A stretch of 64,000 bases of DNA from assembly GCA_944321465.1 (NCBI GenBank), contig CALULL010000007.1, positions 57,585 through 121,584 of the forward strand, in the 5' to 3' direction. Made by a program: the position numbers and the translations under genes. The stretch is from an uncultured Bacteroides sp. Its GTDB lineage: Bacteria; Bacteroidota; Bacteroidia; Bacteroidales; Bacteroidaceae. The notes under the pieces are model-generated. The model was not told the origin of the DNA, ran no database searches, and saw nothing but the letters and a program-made list of their open reading frames with translations. Shown here in pieces: positions 18,569-27,114 of this stretch (positions within the stretch are counted from its first letter, which is position 1; each line of letters starts with the position of its first letter).

Positions 18569-19789
18569 TCAGGGGATGAGCAGCGACGAGTCGCCGTAGC
18601 TCAGGAAGCGGAAGCCGTGTGCCAAGGCGTAGTCGTAGATGCTCCGCCAGTCGCCCCCGACGAAGGCCGAGACGAGCAGCAGCAGGGTGCTTTGCGGCTG
18701 GTGGAAGTTGGTAATCATGGCCTTCACCACCTTGTAGTCGTAGCCCGGGGCGATGATGATTTGCGTGCTGGTGTGCAGGGCGGGCAGGTCGTGGCGGTCC
18801 ATGTAGTCGGCCACGGCCTGCAAAGCCTCGGTGGCGGTGGCCGTGCCGGGACGGTCGTAGGGCTGCCATTGCGAGACGTGCAGGTCGGCGTCGGCGGCAC
18901 CGGGGTTGCGCAGCAGGGTCTGCCCTATGTGGTAGAGGCTTTCCAGCGTGCGCACCGAGGTGGTGCCTACGGCTATGGCCTGCCCGCCGTGGGCGATGAG
19001 CTTGTCCACCGTGGCACGGGCCACGGAGATGTACTCGGTGTGCATCTCGTGCCCCTCGATTTCCTCGCTCTTGACGGGGCGGAAGGTGCCGGCCCCCACG
19101 TGTAGCGTCAGCTCCTCGGTGTCTACCCCCTTCCGGCGCAGGTCGTCGAGCACGCGCGGGGTGAAGTGCAGTCCGGCCGTGGGCGCGGCCACCGAGCCTT
19201 TCACCTTGGAGTAGACCGTCTGGTAGGTCGTCTTGTCGCTCTCCTGCGTGGCGCGGTTGAGGTAGGGCGGGATGGGCAGCTCGCCGAACGCCTCGAGGAT
19301 GTCGGCAAAGCTGACGGCGGCATCGTCCCAGTCGAAGTCTACGCGGTGGCTTGTGCCGTGGCTTTCGCCCCGTGTGGCGGTGAGGGTGACGGCGTGTCCC
19401 CTGACCTGCACGGTCCGGCTCAGCGTTCCATCCTTCCATTTCTTCAGGTTGCCCACCAGGCAGAGCCAGGCCGAGTGGCCGGTCTGCTGGAAGTTTTGCG
19501 CATAGTCGGCGGGTTCGAGGGGCTCGAGGCAGAACACCTCGATGAGTGCTCCGGTCTCTTTGCGGAAGTGCAGCCGGGCCTGTATCACCCGGGTGTTGTT
19601 GAATATCATCAGACTGCCCGCCGGGATGTAGCCGGGGAGCGCGGCGAAGGTGTCTTGACTGATGTCGCCGTGGCGGTATACGAGCAGCTTGGACTGGTCG
19701 CGCTGTGCCAGCGGGAACTTGGCTATGCGCTCGTCGGGGAGCGGATAGCTGAAGTCGCGTATGTGTATGTGTCTGGGGTCTTGCGTCAT
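18569..19789 (-). CDS. queA: S-adenosylmethionine:tRNA ribosyltransferase-isomerase
   Basis: QueA builds the cyclopentene epoxide ring of queuosine at tRNA position 34 using the ribosyl part of SAM. The 406-residue protein from Met at 19789 (MTQDPRHIHIRDFSYPLP) has the family strings LPDERIAKFPLAQRDQSKLL, AAPTAGLHFT, HVGAGTF and ITNFHQPQSTLLLLVSAF. The frame continues 13 codons upstream, but homology starts at this Met. The middle, about residues 75-165, holds the family's variable insert. It is followed 12 bp later by the MutS-like gene. Confidence 0.94.
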   Translation of the reverse strand: MTQDPRHIHIRDFSYPLPDERIAKFPLAQRDQSKLLVYRHGDISQDTFAALPGYIPAGSLMIFNNTRVIQARLHFRKETGALIEVFCLEPLEPADYAQNFQQTGHSAWLCLVGNLKKWKDGTLSRTVQVRGHAVTLTATRGESHGTSHRVDFDWDDAAVSFADILEAFGELPIPPYLNRATQESDKTTYQTVYSKVKGSVAAPTAGLHFTPRVLDDLRRKGVDTEELTLHVGAGTFRPVKSEEIEGHEMHTEYISVARATVDKLIAHGGQAIAVGTTSVRTLESLYHIGQTLLRNPGAADADLHVSQWQPYDRPGTATATEALQAVADYMDRHDLPALHTSTQIIIAPGYDYKVVKAMITNFHQPQSTLLLLVSAFVGGDWRSIYDYALAHGFRFLSYGDSSLLIP

Positions 19790-19893
19790 AGTCTGTCGTG
19801 TCTGAGTGTTTCTGTAATTCGGCTGCAAAGGTATTCAATTTCCGGCAGAAGCGTCCTGTCGCGCGGTCGAAACCTTGGGGAAGGGGCATGCGG

Positions 19894-19981
19894 GGCACAC
19901 TTCTGCCCGCCTGGTGGCTGTCCTTTGCCCGCCTGGTGGCACAGGTGTGGCCGGTCGGTGGCGCAGGTGTGCCATCCGGGA
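19894..19981. repeat. 22-bp periodic GC-rich array, copy R4 (4 units)
   Basis: Units begin at 19894, 19916, 19938 and 19960 (GGCACACTTCTGCCCGC, GGCTGTCCTTTGCCCGC, GGCACAGGTGTGGCC, GGCGCAGGTGTGCC). The array sits in the divergent spacer between queA and the RhuM-Doc gene. Confidence 0.9.
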
Positions 19982-20052
19982 GGGGCGGGGAGGGGTGCCC
20001 TATTCCCGGCGGAGCAGGGCACGGGGCGAAGCATTTTCTTCGCAGGGAAGTT

Positions 20053-20082
20053 TTTGTTTACGTGCCGATAATGCGTATCTTG
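20053..20082 (+). promoter_or_regulatory. Likely promoter of the RhuM-Doc gene
   Basis: TTTG (20053-20056), 19 bp, then TATCTTG (20076-20082) approximates the TTTG-N19-TAnnTTTG consensus with a mismatch at the end of the -7 box. Confidence 0.45.
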
Positions 20083-20196
20083 CCCTTTCCCGGCGACGCT
20101 TCGGAGCGCATCGGCCTGCCTGTGGGCGGAGGGCTTGCCGTGGGGTGGTTCCCGGAATGGAGAGAGGAAAGTCCGCAAGAGTGAAAAACATGAAAC

Positions 20197-20203
20197 AAGG
20201 AGG
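20197..20203 (+). promoter_or_regulatory. Strong Shine-Dalgarno site deciding the RhuM-Doc start
   Basis: AAGGAGG lies 7 bp before the ATG at 20211. Such a perfect ribosome binding site is rare in this phylum and selects this ATG over the in-frame ATG at 20190. Confidence 0.7.
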
Positions 20204-20210
20204 AAATACT

Positions 20211-21185
20211 ATGGAACTGAACGACAAAATCGTGATTTACCGGACAGCCGACGGGCAAACGTCCATTGATGTGAAACTGGAGCATGACACCGTGTGGTTG
20301 TCGCAGGCGCAGATGGCGGAGCTGTTTCAGAAGGACCAGTCTGTTGTGGCACGCCACATCTCGAATGTATTCAAAGAAGGAGAGTTGACTCAGGAGAGTA
20401 ATATGCAGATTTTGCATAATACCTTCTCGAAGTATAAGCCGACAAAGGTCTATAGCCTGGATGTCATCATCTCTGTGGGCTATCGCGTGAAGGGTCCCCG
20501 TGGCACGCAGTTCCGCATCTGGGCCAATCGGATATTGAAGGACTATCTGGTGAAGGGCTATGCGGTCAACAGAGCCTTGACGGAGCAACGCTACGCGGAG
20601 CTGAAGCAACTGGTGGGCGTGCTGGGACGCACGGTGAAGGCGCAGGAGACGCTGACTTCGGACGACGCGCTCAGCCTGGTGGAGGTGGTTTCGGACTACA
20701 CGTACGCGCTCGATACGCTGGACCGCTACGACTACCAGCAGCTGTCCATAGGGCAGACTACCAACGAAGAGAAGTTCCGGGCTACCTACGAGGGAGCCAT
20801 GCAGGCCATCGAGGGGCTGAAAGCCAAGTTTGGCGGCAGCCGGTGGTTTGGCAACGAGAAGGACGACTCGTTCAAGAGCTCGATAGGCCAGGTTTACCAG
20901 ACCTTTGGCGGGCAGGACCTCTACCCCTCGGTGGAGGAGAAGGCGGCTATGCTGCTCTATCTGGTGACAAAGAACCACTCCTTCAGCGACGGCAACAAGC
21001 GCATTGCCGCCACGCTGTTCCTGTGGTTCATGGCCGGCAACGGCATCCTCTACAACGCGGACGGCAGCAAGCGCATAGCCGACAATACGCTGGTGGCCCT
21101 TACGCTGATGATAGCCGAGAGCCGGACGGAGGAGAAGGACGTGATGGTGAAGGTAGTGGTCAACCTGATTAATCGGAACAACTGA
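20211..21185 (+). CDS. RhuM-Doc fusion (RhuM-like N-terminus, Fic/Doc domain)
   Basis: This 324-residue protein has an N-terminal RhuM-type DNA-binding-like region (residues 1-130: [18 protein letters not shown] then the [14 protein letters not shown] helices). A C-terminal Fic-fold domain carries HSFSDGNKR at 256-264. The K in GNKR is the Doc version of the Fic motif; in phage P1 Doc this motif phosphorylates EF-Tu, while canonical Fic GNGR motifs AMPylate. The substrate here is unknown. No antitoxin-like small gene is visible on either side. The strong ribosome binding site and the isolated position hint at an acquired accessory gene, although its GC content is close to its surroundings. 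Confidence 0.85.
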   Translation: MELNDKIVIYRTADGQTSIDVKLEHDTVWLSQAQMAELFQKDQSVVARHISNVFKEGELTQESNMQILHNTFSKYKPTKVYSLDVIISVGYRVKGPRGTQFRIWANRILKDYLVKGYAVNRALTEQRYAELKQLVGVLGRTVKAQETLTSDDALSLVEVVSDYTYALDTLDRYDYQQLSIGQTTNEEKFRATYEGAMQAIEGLKAKFGGSRWFGNEKDDSFKSSIGQVYQTFGGQDLYPSVEEKAAMLLYLVTKNHSFSDGNKRIAATLFLWFMAGNGILYNADGSKRIADNTLVALTLMIAESRTEEKDVMVKVVVNLINRNN

Positions 21186-21226
21186 GCGCGGGTGTGGGGC
21201 TTCCTGCGGTTTTGGCTTCTTTTTGC

Positions 21227-21257
21227 TTTGCACGACGGCAAAAGAGAAGTACCTTTG
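21227..21257 (+). promoter_or_regulatory. Promoter of the Smr-domain gene
   Basis: TTTG (21227-21230), 19-bp spacer, TACCTTTG (21250-21257): a complete match to the Bacteroidetes consensus, 33 bp upstream of the ATG at 21290. Confidence 0.85.
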
Positions 21258-21289
21258 TGGCACGTAACGACAAAAGCAACAGAAACGAT

Positions 21290-22414
21290 ATGAAGATAGG
21301 AGACAAAGTGCGCTTCCTGAGCGAAGTGGGTGGAGGCGTGGTGAGCGGCTTCCAGGGTAAGGACATAGTGCTGGTGCAGGACGAGGACGGGTTTGACATC
21401 CCGATGCCCGTGCGCGAGTGTGTGGTGGTGGCAACCGACGACTACGGCATTCCTACGCAGGCTGACAAAGCAGAGAAGAAACGTAAGGAAGAGCAGCAGA
21501 GGCAACAGCAGGCCCGCACGCCCGAAGCCCCCGCACGTCCGCGGCAGGAGACGGGGAGCGGCAACGTGGAGCGGCCCGAGATTTCGGTCTACCGTCAGCC
21601 CGAGATGAAGGGGGGCGATGTGCTCAACGTCTGTCTGGCCTTTGTGCCGGTCGACATTAAGGCCGTGAGCACGACGGCGTTCGAGGCTTATCTGGTGAAC
21701 GACAGCAACTATTATCTGTACTACACCTACCTGAGTGCCGAGGGAAAGGCTTGGACGGCGCGTTCGTTCGGACTGCTTGAGCCGAACTCGAAGTTGTGGC
21801 TCGAGGAGTTTGAGAAGAGCGAGCTGAACGACCGCGAACGGGTAGCCGTGCAGCTGGTGGCTTTCAAGGACAAGCGGTCGTTTGCTTTGAAACCGGCTGT
21901 CAGCGTGGAGCTGCGCATCGACACGGTGAAGTTCTACAAGCTGCACACGTTCCAGCCTTCGGACTTCTTCGAGACTCCCGCGCTGGTCTACGACCTGGTG
22001 CGCGACGACCAGCCTGTGCGCCAGGTCTATGTCTCGGCAGAACAGTTGCAAGAGGCTCTGATGCAGAAAAGGCGTGCCGACAACGCTCCCGAAAAGCCTG
22101 CTCCCCAACGGCATGAGAAGAAGAAGGACGGTGACATCGTGGAGGTGGACTTGCACATCGGGCAACTGCTGGACGACACGCGGGGCATGACCAACGGCGA
22201 CATGCTGAACTATCAGCTGAACAAGTTCCGTGAAGTGATGGAGCAGTATCGCGGGAAGCGCGAACAGCGCATCGTCTTTATCCACGGTAAGGGCGACGGC
22301 GTGTTGCGGCGGGCCATTTTGGACGAATTGAAGCGGAAATACCCCACATGCCGGGCGCAGGATGCTTCGTTTCAGGAGTATGGCTTTGGTGCTACGCTGG
22401 TGACGGTGAAGTGA
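21290..22414 (+). CDS. DUF2027/Smr-domain protein
   Basis: This 374-residue cytoplasmic protein opens with [20 protein letters not shown], an SH3-like segment typical of the DUF2027 proteins of Bacteroidetes. A charged Gln/Arg-rich linker follows (about 60-95), then a beta-rich middle domain. The C-terminal Smr domain (about 283-374) contains EVDLHIGQL and the signature [10 protein letters not shown]. Smr domains nick or bind structured nucleic acids and occur in MutS2 and ribosome-collision factors. The role of this architecture is not established. The promoter is a perfect consensus and the gene appears to be monocistronic. Confidence 0.85.
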   Translation: MKIGDKVRFLSEVGGGVVSGFQGKDIVLVQDEDGFDIPMPVRECVVVATDDYGIPTQADKAEKKRKEEQQRQQQARTPEAPARPRQETGSGNVERPEISVYRQPEMKGGDVLNVCLAFVPVDIKAVSTTAFEAYLVNDSNYYLYYTYLSAEGKAWTARSFGLLEPNSKLWLEEFEKSELNDRERVAVQLVAFKDKRSFALKPAVSVELRIDTVKFYKLHTFQPSDFFETPALVYDLVRDDQPVRQVYVSAEQLQEALMQKRRADNAPEKPAPQRHEKKKDGDIVEVDLHIGQLLDDTRGMTNGDMLNYQLNKFREVMEQYRGKREQRIVFIHGKGDGVLRRAILDELKRKYPTCRAQDASFQEYGFGATLVTVK

Positions 22415-22433
22415 GCCGGGCCGGGTTGTAGCC

Positions 22434-22478
22434 AAAAAAAGGAGGCGAACCGGCAACCACGGGTTGCAGTCCGCCTCC
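22434..22478 (-). terminator. Terminator of the small periplasmic protein gene (possibly bidirectional)
   Basis: GGAGGCG (22441-22447) pairs with CGCCTCC (22472-22478), with an inner stem GCAACC/GGTTGC. On the minus strand the hairpin ends in TTTTTTT. The same stem may also end the convergent Smr gene. Confidence 0.85.
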
Positions 22479-22532
22479 TCTCAGTATAGAGCATGAATTT
22501 GATTTGTGGTTCGTGCTAAAAGGGTTGGAACG

Positions 22533-22886
22533 TTATTCCAGTTCGATGCCCTTGTTCTTCAACGTAGCTTCCAGTACTTTGGCATAATCGGCATATTGCT
22601 TCTCGTCCAAGGCTTTCCGCATGAGTTTCATGTTGCCCAGAATGGCGTTGCGCAACATCTGTTGCCGATTGTCCGTAGCGTTGTCCACGCACTTCATTTG
22701 GTTGTCGAAGTAGTTGCAAATCCTTGCTACCTGCTTCTCCTGTTCGGTTGTCAGCTTGAGGTACTTGCTCAACGAGGTGGTGTTGAACGTTACTTCTTGC
22801 TTCTCCTTTGTCGGCTGGTTGCCGGCTGCAAATGCGGATGCGGCCATACATGCGACCGCCATCACAGTCACTCCAAAACGTTTCAT
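22533..22886 (-). CDS. Small periplasmic protein, Spy/CpxP-like length and motif
   Basis: This 117-residue exported protein has a signal peptide (MKRFGVTVMAVACMAASAFAA). The mature part is about 95 residues, predominantly helical and charged, and contains LKLTTEQEKQVARICNYF, which resembles the LTxxQ repeats of Spy/CpxP periplasmic chaperones, but I see only one such motif. Function is therefore unassigned. The start at 22886 is chosen because it begins the signal peptide; upstream in-frame sequence does not look coding. The promoter box at 22998-23005 leaves a leader of about 105 nt. Confidence 0.75.
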   Translation of the reverse strand: MKRFGVTVMAVACMAASAFAAGNQPTKEKQEVTFNTTSLSKYLKLTTEQEKQVARICNYFDNQMKCVDNATDNRQQMLRNAILGNMKLMRKALDEKQYADYAKVLEATLKNKGIELE

Positions 22887-22997
22887 AATACCTACCTTTT
22901 TAAATAATAAATCCTGAAAAACAATCTTCGAGAAAAGTACTAATACCTGTTGAAAACAGGAGGTAAGCGCTTGTCCTTTTACTTCCTCTTTACGGCG

Positions 22998-23005
22998 CAA
23001 ATATA
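22998..23005 (-). promoter_or_regulatory. Promoter -7 box for the small periplasmic protein
   Basis: TATATTTG on the minus strand matches TAnnTTTG about 112 bp upstream of the start codon at 22886. Confidence 0.55.
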
Positions 23006-23180
23006 TGGATATGTTTTACAACATAAAAATGTAGAAAGTGGAAACTTCTTCTTCTGCTGTCATTTCTTGATTTAAGTCAAGAAAAACGTAGAAAAACGGA
23101 TATGAAGAGCCTCCTTTTGTAATGTTTTTGTAATTGAGCGGGCCTGTTTCTTGCTTTTTTGACCGTCCGGGGAGGCAGCC

Positions 23181-24308
23181 TTAAACATACATCAGGTCGG
23201 ACAGGATGTCGTCGGAGACGAAAATGCCTTGGCGGGTCAAGCGTAAGTAACCATTGGTAGTTTCGAGTCTGTTGGCTGCCAGATGTTGGGCGGCGGCGTG
23301 CAGGCAATAGTCTGTCAGACTCTGCCCGAAGTCTTGCCGCAAGGTATTGAGCGATGCTCCTTGGCGGGTGCGCAGACGGGTCATGATGTATTCGTTGTAA
23401 CGGGTGTGGAGGCTGAGTCGCTCGGTGTCGGATGCAGGTTGGCCGGAGTCGATGCCTGCCAGGTAGCGGTCGATGGAGGGTGTGTTCCAACTTCGTGTCT
23501 GTCCGTTGTAGGAGTGGGCTGACGGACCGCAACCCAGGTAAGGCGTGCCCTGCCAGTAGGACGAGTTGTGGCGCGAGTGGAAGCCGGGTTTGCAGAAGTT
23601 GGATATTTCGTAGTGCTCATAGCCGTTTGCGGCAAGGGTGTCCATGAGCGTGGTGAAGAAGCAAAGGCAGCTGTCTTCGTCGGCCTCTTGCACTTGGCCT
23701 TGCTGCTTCATGCGGTAGAGTGGGGTGCCTTCTTCGTAGGTGAGCAGGTAGGCTGATATGTGTTCTACGTCGAGCGACAGGGCTTGGCGTAGGTCGGCTT
23801 CCCAGCGTTCCTGTGTTTCCCCGGGCAGGCCGTAGATGAGGTCGATGCTGATGTTTCGGATACCGGCTCTTCGTAGGCGGTTTACGGCAGCGACGGCTTG
23901 TGCGGCGGTGTGGCGGCGGTTCAGAAGTCGTAGGGTAGGGTCATGGAAGGTCTGTATGCCCATGCTGACGCGGTTGAAGGGCAGGCGGGCAAGTGCCGCA
24001 ACATAGTCGTCGGTCAGGTCGTCGGGGTTGGCTTCGAGGGTTATCTCGGTACACTGCTCCAGTCCGTATACCTTATATAATAGGCCAAATATGCGCTCAA
24101 GGTCGGTAGGGCGAAGCTGTGAGGGAGTTCCGCCGCCAAAGTAGACCGTGTGTACGGGGTGGCCTTGTAAGTAACCGTTCCGCAGTTCCAACTCGCGACA
24201 AAGAGCCTGTATGTAGCGTTCGCGTAAGCTGGTTTGGGTGGTCGAGTAGAAGTCGCAGTATGCGCAACGTGTCTTGCAGAAGGGGATGTGTATGTAGATG
24301 CCGGCCAT
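23181..24308 (-). CDS. hemW: HemW-like radical SAM protein
   Basis: The 375-residue protein starts MAGIYIHIPFCKTRCAYCDFYS, with the radical-SAM cluster ligands Cys11, Cys15 and Cys18 and the fourth family residue following as CDFYS. HemW proteins bind heme and are proposed heme chaperones; they were long misannotated as oxygen-independent coproporphyrinogen oxidase (HemN). YFGGGTPSQL, GIQTFHDPTLRLLNR and IDLIYGLPGET are typical strings. The Met at 24308 is preferred over one 16 codons upstream because homology starts there. The spacer of about 175 bp to 23005 contains no gene. Confidence 0.9.
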   Translation of the reverse strand: MAGIYIHIPFCKTRCAYCDFYSTTQTSLRERYIQALCRELELRNGYLQGHPVHTVYFGGGTPSQLRPTDLERIFGLLYKVYGLEQCTEITLEANPDDLTDDYVAALARLPFNRVSMGIQTFHDPTLRLLNRRHTAAQAVAAVNRLRRAGIRNISIDLIYGLPGETQERWEADLRQALSLDVEHISAYLLTYEEGTPLYRMKQQGQVQEADEDSCLCFFTTLMDTLAANGYEHYEISNFCKPGFHSRHNSSYWQGTPYLGCGPSAHSYNGQTRSWNTPSIDRYLAGIDSGQPASDTERLSLHTRYNEYIMTRLRTRQGASLNTLRQDFGQSLTDYCLHAAAQHLAANRLETTNGYLRLTRQGIFVSDDILSDLMYV

Positions 24309-24353
24309 TGCTGTTTCGTCGTTAGGAAAATCTTGGAAGGGTTGTACGGATGG

Positions 24354-24361
24354 CAAAGGTA
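24354..24361 (-). promoter_or_regulatory. Promoter -7 box for hemW
   Basis: TACCTTTG on the minus strand, an exact TAnnTTTG match, 46 bp upstream of the hemW start. Confidence 0.6.
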
Positions 24362-24420
24362 ACTATTTTGTAGCTCTCCGTGTACATAAAGGGCTGGGAA
24401 ACATGGCGCGGGAGAGTATT

Positions 24421-24434
24421 ATGTTGCATAACAT
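24421..24434. promoter_or_regulatory. Inverted repeat upstream of the EF-G paralogue, possible activator site
   Basis: ATGTTGCATAACAT is a 14-bp perfect palindrome centred near -67 relative to the start predicted from the -7 box at 24481-24488. That position would suit a CRP/FNR-type activator. The link to a regulator is inference. Confidence 0.4.
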
Positions 24435-24454
24435 GGTTTAGTAACACTTATGAT

Positions 24455-24488
24455 TTTGTTGGTATTCTTGGGAAGTTTCCTTAATTTG
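24455..24488 (+). promoter_or_regulatory. Likely promoter of the EF-G paralogue
   Basis: TTTG (24455-24458), a 22-bp spacer, then TTAATTTG (24481-24488), an imperfect -7 box. The leader would be about 60 nt. Confidence 0.5.
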
Positions 24489-24555
24489 CGCCGCACTAAA
24501 GATAACGGCGCGTGAAGATGTGCCTATTTGTTCATTTATTAAATAAAGCGCAATC

Positions 24556-26715
24556 ATGAAAGTATATCAGACACATGAAATCAAGAACATTGCTCTTCTT
24601 GGCAATGACGGCTCGGGAAAGACCACTCTCACAGAGGCTTTGCTCTATGAGAGTGGTATTATAAAACGTCGCGGCAGGATTACGGCAAAGAACACGGTGA
24701 GCGATTATTTCCCTGTGGAGCAGGAGTATGGTTATTCGGTGTTTTCCACTGTGTTCCATGTGGAATGGAATGGTAAGAAGCTGAATATAATAGACTGTCC
24801 GGGCAGTGACGATTTCGTGGGAGCGGCTATTACGGCTCTTAATGTGACGGATACGGCTGTGCTGCTGCTCAATGGACAGTATGGACCAGAGGTGGGTACG
24901 CAGAACCACTTCCGTTATACGGAGAAGCTGGGTAAGCCGGTAATATTCCTGGTGAACCAGTTGGATAGTGAGAAGTGCGACTATGACATGGTGCTGGAAC
25001 AGCTGCGTTCTATCTACGGTCCCAAGGTAGTACCTGTGCAGTATCCACTGGCCACAGGGCCGGGTTTCAACTCGTTGATTGATGTGCTTCTGATGAAGAA
25101 ATATTCTTGGGGGCCGGAAGGAGGTGCCCCGACCATTGAAGACATACCTCAGGAGGAAATGGCAAAGGCTACGGAGTGGCACAAGGCTTTGGTCGAAGCT
25201 GCCGCCGAGCACGACGAGGGCCTAATGGAGAAGTTCTTCGAGGCCGACTCGCTGACCGAAGACGAGATGCGCGAGGGCATCCGCAAGGGGTTGGCCTGCC
25301 GGGGCATGTTCCCGGTGTTCTGCGTGTGTGCAGGAAAGGACATGGGCGTGCGGCGTCTGATGGAGTTCTTGGGCAACGTGGTTCCCTTTGTTGACGAGAT
25401 GCCGCCGGTGCACAATACGCGTGGCGAGGTTGTGAAGCCAGACCCCGACGCACCGACTTCTCTCTACTTCTTTAAGACGGCTGTGGAGCCGCACATTGGC
25501 GATGTACAGTATTTTAAGGTCATGTGCGGGCGGGTGCATGAAGGCGATGATTTCACCAATGCTGATCGTGGCTCGAAAGAGCGGATGGCTCAGTTGTTTG
25601 TCTGCGCAGGAGCAAACCGTATTAAGGTAGAGGAGTTGGTGGCCGGAGACATAGGCTGCACCGTGAAACTGAAGGACGTGCATACGGGCAATACGCTGAA
25701 TGCCAAGGGCGCAGAGAACCGCTTCAACTTCATAAAGTATCCCAACCATAAGTACTCGCGTGCCATCAAGGCTGTGAACGAGGCCGATACGGAGAAGATG
25801 ATGGCCATGCTGAACCGTATGCGTGAGGAGGACCCGACGTGGGTTGTTGAGCAGTCGAAGGAGTTGCGCCAGACGTTGGTGCATGGGCAGGGTGAGTTCC
25901 ACTTGCGCACTTTGAAGTGGCGTCTGGAAAACAACGAAAAGCTGGCCGTGAAGTTCGAAGAACCCCGCATCCCCTACCGTGAGACCATTACCAAGACGGC
26001 ACGGGCCGACTATCGTCATAAAAAACAGTCGGGTGGTGCCGGACAGTTCGGCGAGGTGCACCTCATCGTAGAGCCTTACTATGAGGGTATGCCCGCACCG
26101 GAGACTTACAAGTTCAACGGACAGGAGTTTAAGATGAACGTCAAGAGCAGCGAAGAAATACCCTTGGAGTGGGGCGGCAAACTGGTGTTTGTCAACTGTG
26201 TAGTTGGTGGTGCCATTGATGCCCGTTTCATGCCGGCCATATTGAAAGGCATCATGTCGCGCATGGAACAAGGTCCGTTGACGGGCTCGTATGCCCGCGA
26301 TGTGCGTGTCATTGTCTACGATGGCAAGATGCATCCGGTAGATTCCAACGAAATATCATTCATGCTGGCAGGGCGGAATGCCTTTAGCGAGGCGTTTAAG
26401 AATGCCGGTCCGAAGATTTTGGAGCCTATTTACGATGTAGAGGTGTTTGTGCCTTCGGACAAGATGGGCGATGTGATGAGCGACTTGCAAGGCCGTCGCG
26501 GCATGATTATGGGCATGAGCAGTGAGGCCGGTTATGAGAAACTGGTCGCTAAGGTTCCTCTGAAGGAGTTGTCTTCTTACTCCACAGCACTGAGTTCGCT
26601 GACGGGCGGGCGTGCTTCCTTCATCATGAAGTTTGCTAGCTATGAGCTTGTACCAAGCGAAGTGCAGGAGAAGTTGGTGAAGGACTTCGAGAGCAGCCAG
26701 GCAGAAGAAGACTGA
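24556..26715 (+). CDS. fusA2: EF-G2-type elongation factor G paralogue
   Basis: The 719-residue protein has all EF-G domains: a GTP-binding domain with P-loop GNDGSGKT (16-23), then domains II-V ending near KFASYELVPSEVQEKLV. Two functional sites differ from canonical EF-G. The DTPGH motif is DCPGS, so the catalytic His is Ser84, and NKxD is NQLD (134-137). A Bacteroides EF-G paralogue (EF-G2) that supports translocation without GTP hydrolysis and is induced on carbon limitation by the regulator Cur has been described; these substitutions fit that type. It is not tetracycline-protection TetM, whose GTPase motifs are intact. The gene is monocistronic, with an imperfect promoter and a palindrome upstream. 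Confidence 0.85.
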   Translation: MKVYQTHEIKNIALLGNDGSGKTTLTEALLYESGIIKRRGRITAKNTVSDYFPVEQEYGYSVFSTVFHVEWNGKKLNIIDCPGSDDFVGAAITALNVTDTAVLLLNGQYGPEVGTQNHFRYTEKLGKPVIFLVNQLDSEKCDYDMVLEQLRSIYGPKVVPVQYPLATGPGFNSLIDVLLMKKYSWGPEGGAPTIEDIPQEEMAKATEWHKALVEAAAEHDEGLMEKFFEADSLTEDEMREGIRKGLACRGMFPVFCVCAGKDMGVRRLMEFLGNVVPFVDEMPPVHNTRGEVVKPDPDAPTSLYFFKTAVEPHIGDVQYFKVMCGRVHEGDDFTNADRGSKERMAQLFVCAGANRIKVEELVAGDIGCTVKLKDVHTGNTLNAKGAENRFNFIKYPNHKYSRAIKAVNEADTEKMMAMLNRMREEDPTWVVEQSKELRQTLVHGQGEFHLRTLKWRLENNEKLAVKFEEPRIPYRETITKTARADYRHKKQSGGAGQFGEVHLIVEPYYEGMPAPETYKFNGQEFKMNVKSSEEIPLEWGGKLVFVNCVVGGAIDARFMPAILKGIMSRMEQGPLTGSYARDVRVIVYDGKMHPVDSNEISFMLAGRNAFSEAFKNAGPKILEPIYDVEVFVPSDKMGDVMSDLQGRRGMIMGMSSEAGYEKLVAKVPLKELSSYSTALSSLTGGRASFIMKFASYELVPSEVQEKLVKDFESSQAEED

Positions 26716-26775
26716 CGCATCATTTCCCGGAAGTTCTTTTCCGGCTTTTGGTTGTGCAGCAATAAGTGTGAGGGG

Positions 26776-26809
26776 GACCCTAAAAGTAGAACAGAAAACT
26801 TTTAGGGTC
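26776..26809 (+). terminator. Hairpin after the EF-G paralogue
   Basis: GACCCTAAAAGT (26776-26787) and ACTTTTAGGGTC (26798-26809) are perfectly complementary over 12 bp. The following TATTCTT is only weakly T-rich. Between this hairpin and 26988 I see nothing that looks like a gene or RNA. Confidence 0.65.
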
Positions 26810-26988
26810 TATTCTTGCGTGTCTATGCGCGCGGCCTTGTATTCCAAGGTTCCTGACTTCGGATGTGTCTGTGCAATCAGAGGCGTGGCTTGCGGATATT
26901 GGTTGGTGACTGTGTCCGTGGACAATGGCTGGGTGGCAGGGCGCTGGTGGTCGCATCGCGTTTGGCTGCCAACAGCAAAAAATGAAAA

Positions 26989-27017
26989 CGGGGAAAGCAG
27001 CCAAGCTACTTTCCCCG
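26989..27017 (-). terminator. Terminator of the serC-serA-DUF1015 transcript
   Basis: CGGGGAAAG (26989-26997) pairs with CTTTCCCCG (27009-27017). On the minus strand it is followed by TTTTCATTTTTT. Confidence 0.8.
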
Positions 27018-27114
27018 TACAAAAATGCTACGGAAACATCAAAAAAATTCTAATTAAAGAGCATAAGGCTGCTAATCTATCATGCCTCATACTGCAGCCA
27101 AGAACTGCCGCCTA

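Noticed and set aside
16530-19898. A very long minus-strand open frame of about 1100 codons across queA and the MutS-like gene
   Set aside because: It is in a different frame from both genes and extends through MITE copy A; it is Arg/Pro/His-rich junk from high GC. The two recognised genes explain the region.
24556-26715. The EF-G paralogue considered as a tetracycline-resistance TetM/TetQ protein
   Set aside because: Ribosome-protection proteins keep an active GTPase with the PGH motif; this one has PGS and fits EF-G2 instead.
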